Origin: RUG14130 sp045598325
GTDB taxonomy: Bacteria > Bacillota > Clostridia > Christensenellales > Aristaeellaceae
Assembly: GCA_045598325.1 (NCBI GenBank)
Contig: JAZLLT010000033.1
Location: 1 to 22,984, forward strand
DNA: 22,984 nt
Direction of reading: 5' to 3'
Positions 21,242-22,984 of this stretch are shown here, one piece after another. Position 1 is the stretch's first letter. Each line of letters opens with the position of its first letter. Position numbers and translations under genes: made by a program. The notes beneath the pieces were generated by a model. That model was not told the origin of the DNA. It saw nothing but the letters and a program-made list of their open reading frames with translations, and searched no databases.

Positions 21242-22984
21242 CCCTGCGTGAAAAAGGCAACTGCCTCATTCAAAATCTCATCTATGCGTTCCTTGCCGTG
21301 TCTGTCATGGGCTGGTTCGGGAAAATGCAGAACGCGGCGGCGATGTACCTGCTGTACGCGCCGCTGACTGCCGTCCTGTTCACGCTCACCTTCATCGCCA
21401 GACGGCGGGTATGGCGCAGTGCGGGTCTGTACCTGCGGGTGCTGGTCACCTTTCTCTGCGGTATCCTCTGGCTGATTTTGCGCCTGCGCGCCCCGCAGGA
21501 AGGGCAACCGGAACAGGCAGCCCTCACGGCGGGCAGTCTCCTGCTGCTGATCGGCATGACGGGCTTCATGGCGCTGCTGGAATGCCCCGTCAACACCGTT
21601 GCCGCGGGAGTCATCATCGTGGGCATCTCCGCGGTGTACTGGTTCGGAGAGAAGACGGTGTTCGTGCCCGGTTACCTTCTGCCCCTGCTCACCTGCCTGG
21701 GCGCCTGCCTCATCCCGGAGGAACTGGAAGGGATGCCGCGCCTGCGGCCGCTGGTCAGCACCTGCCTCATCGCCGCGCTCCTTTCTACGGTCATCGTGCC
21801 GGGAGAGGGCGTCAAAAGCAGCGCCCTGCGGGAAGCGGCGGATCAGGTGGTCAAGACCACTATCGCCCTGTTCAATCTGGACAAGGACGAACTGGAAGCC
21901 CGCCGCCCCTTCAATGTGGGAACCTACGGCTGGCGCACCCGCGCGGAAACCTTCGGCGGACCCGTCTATCCCACGGACGACGGGATCATGGAGGTGCAGG
22001 CGGAGGAGGAACTCTACCTGCGCGGCGCCATCCGCTACACCTACAACGGCCGCGGCTGGGTGGACGAGAGCAACGAGACCAAGGCGGGCAAAGTCAAGCG
22101 CTACATGACATCGGGCCTTGAGGGTCTCATCTACTCCGCCGAATACAGGCGCGCCATGGATCTGAGCAAATGCGGAGACGGATTTGTTCAGAAAACCGCC
22201 TCCGTGCGCATGCTGGCGGACAACGATTACTGGTCCGTCTATACGCCCTCCCGCACGCGGAAAGTGACGGCGGCAGGGGACATCAACCTGTACTACAACA
22301 ATCTCGGCGAAGTCTTCGCCGTGCGGAAACTGCGCGCGGACGACGCCTATACCTTCACCTACTATTCCTTTGACGGGGACGAAAGCGCCCTGCGGGACGC
22401 GGTCATCGCCGCCGAAAATGAGGAAGATCCGGACTACGCGGGCGTGCTCGCCATGAACCGCGATGTGCCCGGCGGCATCGACGGAAGGCTTTACGGTCTG
22501 GTCAGCAGTCTCATATCGGGCTCGGCAAACGCCTACGACCGCGCCGCGGCGATCCGCGCTTATCTCAAAAACAACGGTGTTTACACCCTGACGCCGCCCT
22601 ATCCGCCCGAAGAAAAAGACTTCGTCAGTTACTTCGTGCTGGATGACATGCGGGGCTACTGCCTGTACTACGCCTCCGCCATGACCCTCATGGCGCGCAT
22701 GGCGGGTCTGCCGGCGCGGTATGTGGAAGGCTATCTTTGCGAAAAAGGGCAGGACGGCGCCGTCACCGTCACGGGACGCGATGCCCACGCTTGGTGCGAA
22801 GTCTACTTCAAGGGCTTCGGATGGGTGACCTTCGACGCCACCGCCTCCACGCCCGAAAACAGGGACGACGGCGAAGACGGCGGAAGCGGCACGGAAGTGG
22901 ACGGACAGGACGCGGACAAACCCTCGTCCACCCCGACACCGACCCCCACCCCTACTCCAACGCCGACTCCCGAACCCGAAAACA
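21238..22984 (+). CDS. Transglutaminase-like (TgpA-type) membrane protein, 3' truncated by window
   Basis: 582 residues are visible; the frame runs off the right edge. About six hydrophobic helices occupy 1-190, followed by an extracytoplasmic region. The transglutaminase core (about 420-535) has GYCLYYASAMTLMARMAGLPARYVEGY with Cys475, DAHAWCEVYF with His517 and TFDATAS with Asp533, the papain-like triad. After it comes an acidic Gly/Asp segment and a Thr-Pro repeat linker (22930-22971) that continues beyond the window, probably to a last membrane helix and a cytoplasmic tail as in TgpA-like proteins. It is the third gene of the MoxR-DUF58-transglutaminase module, with an ATGA overlap with the gene before. 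A cross-linking or protease role at the envelope is inferred. Confidence 0.93.
   Translation, partial: MTLREKGNCLIQNLIYAFLAVSVMGWFGKMQNAAAMYLLYAPLTAVLFTLTFIARRRVWRSAGLYLRVLVTFLCGILWLILRLRAPQEGQPEQAALTAGSLLLLIGMTGFMALLECPVNTVAAGVIIVGISAVYWFGEKTVFVPGYLLPLLTCLGACLIPEELEGMPRLRPLVSTCLIAALLSTVIVPGEGVKSSALREAADQVVKTTIALFNLDKDELEARRPFNVGTYGWRTRAETFGGPVYPTDDGIMEVQAEEELYLRGAIRYTYNGRGWVDESNETKAGKVKRYMTSGLEGLIYSAEYRRAMDLSKCGDGFVQKTASVRMLADNDYWSVYTPSRTRKVTAAGDINLYYNNLGEVFAVRKLRADDAYTFTYYSFDGDESALRDAVIAAENEEDPDYAGVLAMNRDVPGGIDGRLYGLVSSLISGSANAYDRAAAIRAYLKNNGVYTLTPPYPPEEKDFVSYFVLDDMRGYCLYYASAMTLMARMAGLPARYVEGYLCEKGQDGAVTVTGRDAHAWCEVYFKGFGWVTFDATASTPENRDDGEDGGSGTEVDGQDADKPSSTPTPTPTPTPTPTPEPEN
22930..22971 (+). 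repeat. Thr-Pro dipeptide repeat within the transglutaminase gene
   Basis: Seven ACN-CCN codon pairs encode a (Thr-Pro)7 run, followed by Glu-Pro-Glu. Synonymous codons vary, so the repeat is kept at protein level rather than being a fresh DNA expansion. Such linkers are extended and span the wall or separate domains. Confidence 0.9.

Noticed and set aside
20875..22788. 637-codon minus-strand open frame
   Set aside because: It is antisense to the DUF58 and transglutaminase genes, whose catalytic motifs are clear; the composition is typical of a shadow frame.
1..22984. CRISPR array, tRNA, rRNA, prophage or transposon genes
   Set aside because: No regularly spaced repeats, cloverleaf-like segments, integrase or transposase motifs were seen; the HNH nuclease alone is not enough to call a mobile element.

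Overview
The window is a gene-dense, GC-rich stretch with strong AGGAGG-type ribosome binding sites and promoters close to the sigma-70/sigma-A consensus. Its gene families are a membrane hybrid histidine kinase with receiver, DUF2974, Cytidylate_kin2, a half-size EamA protein, GtrA, and MoxR-DUF58-transglutaminase. Together with several cytoplasmic sugar enzymes these suggest a gut-type Clostridia chromosome (Oscillospirales/Christensenellales-like). This is an inference from gene content; there is no rRNA or other marker in the window. No tRNA, CRISPR array, transposase or phage gene was seen.

Layout from left to right. 1-1841: 3' part of a hybrid histidine kinase, ending at a perfect palindromic terminator shared with the convergent unit. 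1877-5348 (minus): a fused MsrA/GH78 alpha-L-rhamnosidase-like protein followed by a DUF2974 lipase-fold protein. 5348-5478: divergent promoters carrying an 11-bp repeat. 5478-6797 (plus): cytidylate-kinase-like protein, a terminator/attenuator, a half-size EamA transporter, then a 45-residue acidic peptide whose Shine-Dalgarno is buried in a 16-bp leader stem. 6843-9579 (minus): a three-gene ABC system (ATPase, FtsX-type permease with a His/Glu-rich external loop, secreted CxxC protein), probably for metal handling.

9769-15689 (plus): one apparent operon of Nudix hydrolase, a GH2-like protein lacking a recognisable catalytic barrel, Gfo/Idh/MocA dehydrogenase, GNAT acetyltransferase, YghZ-type aldo/keto reductase and a URO-D-superfamily protein with a methyltransferase-like HxC...C site. 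A REP-like palindrome and a terminator follow. 15868-18417 (minus): HNH endonuclease and an alpha/alpha-toroid (six-hairpin-like) protein. 18547-22984 (plus): GtrA-like membrane protein, then MoxR ATPase, DUF58 protein and a transglutaminase membrane protein that runs off the window, the last three linked by 4-bp start/stop overlaps.

How they may work together: two clusters (2964-5348 and 10324-15689) point to intracellular processing of glycosides, oxidised sugars or O-methylated compounds. The Nudix, MsrA and aldo/keto reductase genes add damage-repair or detoxification functions. The MoxR-DUF58-transglutaminase set is a conserved envelope-associated module. The most unusual items are the MsrA-GH78 fusion, the hairpin-masked small acidic ORF, the His/Glu-rich ABC system and the barrel-less GH2-like protein.
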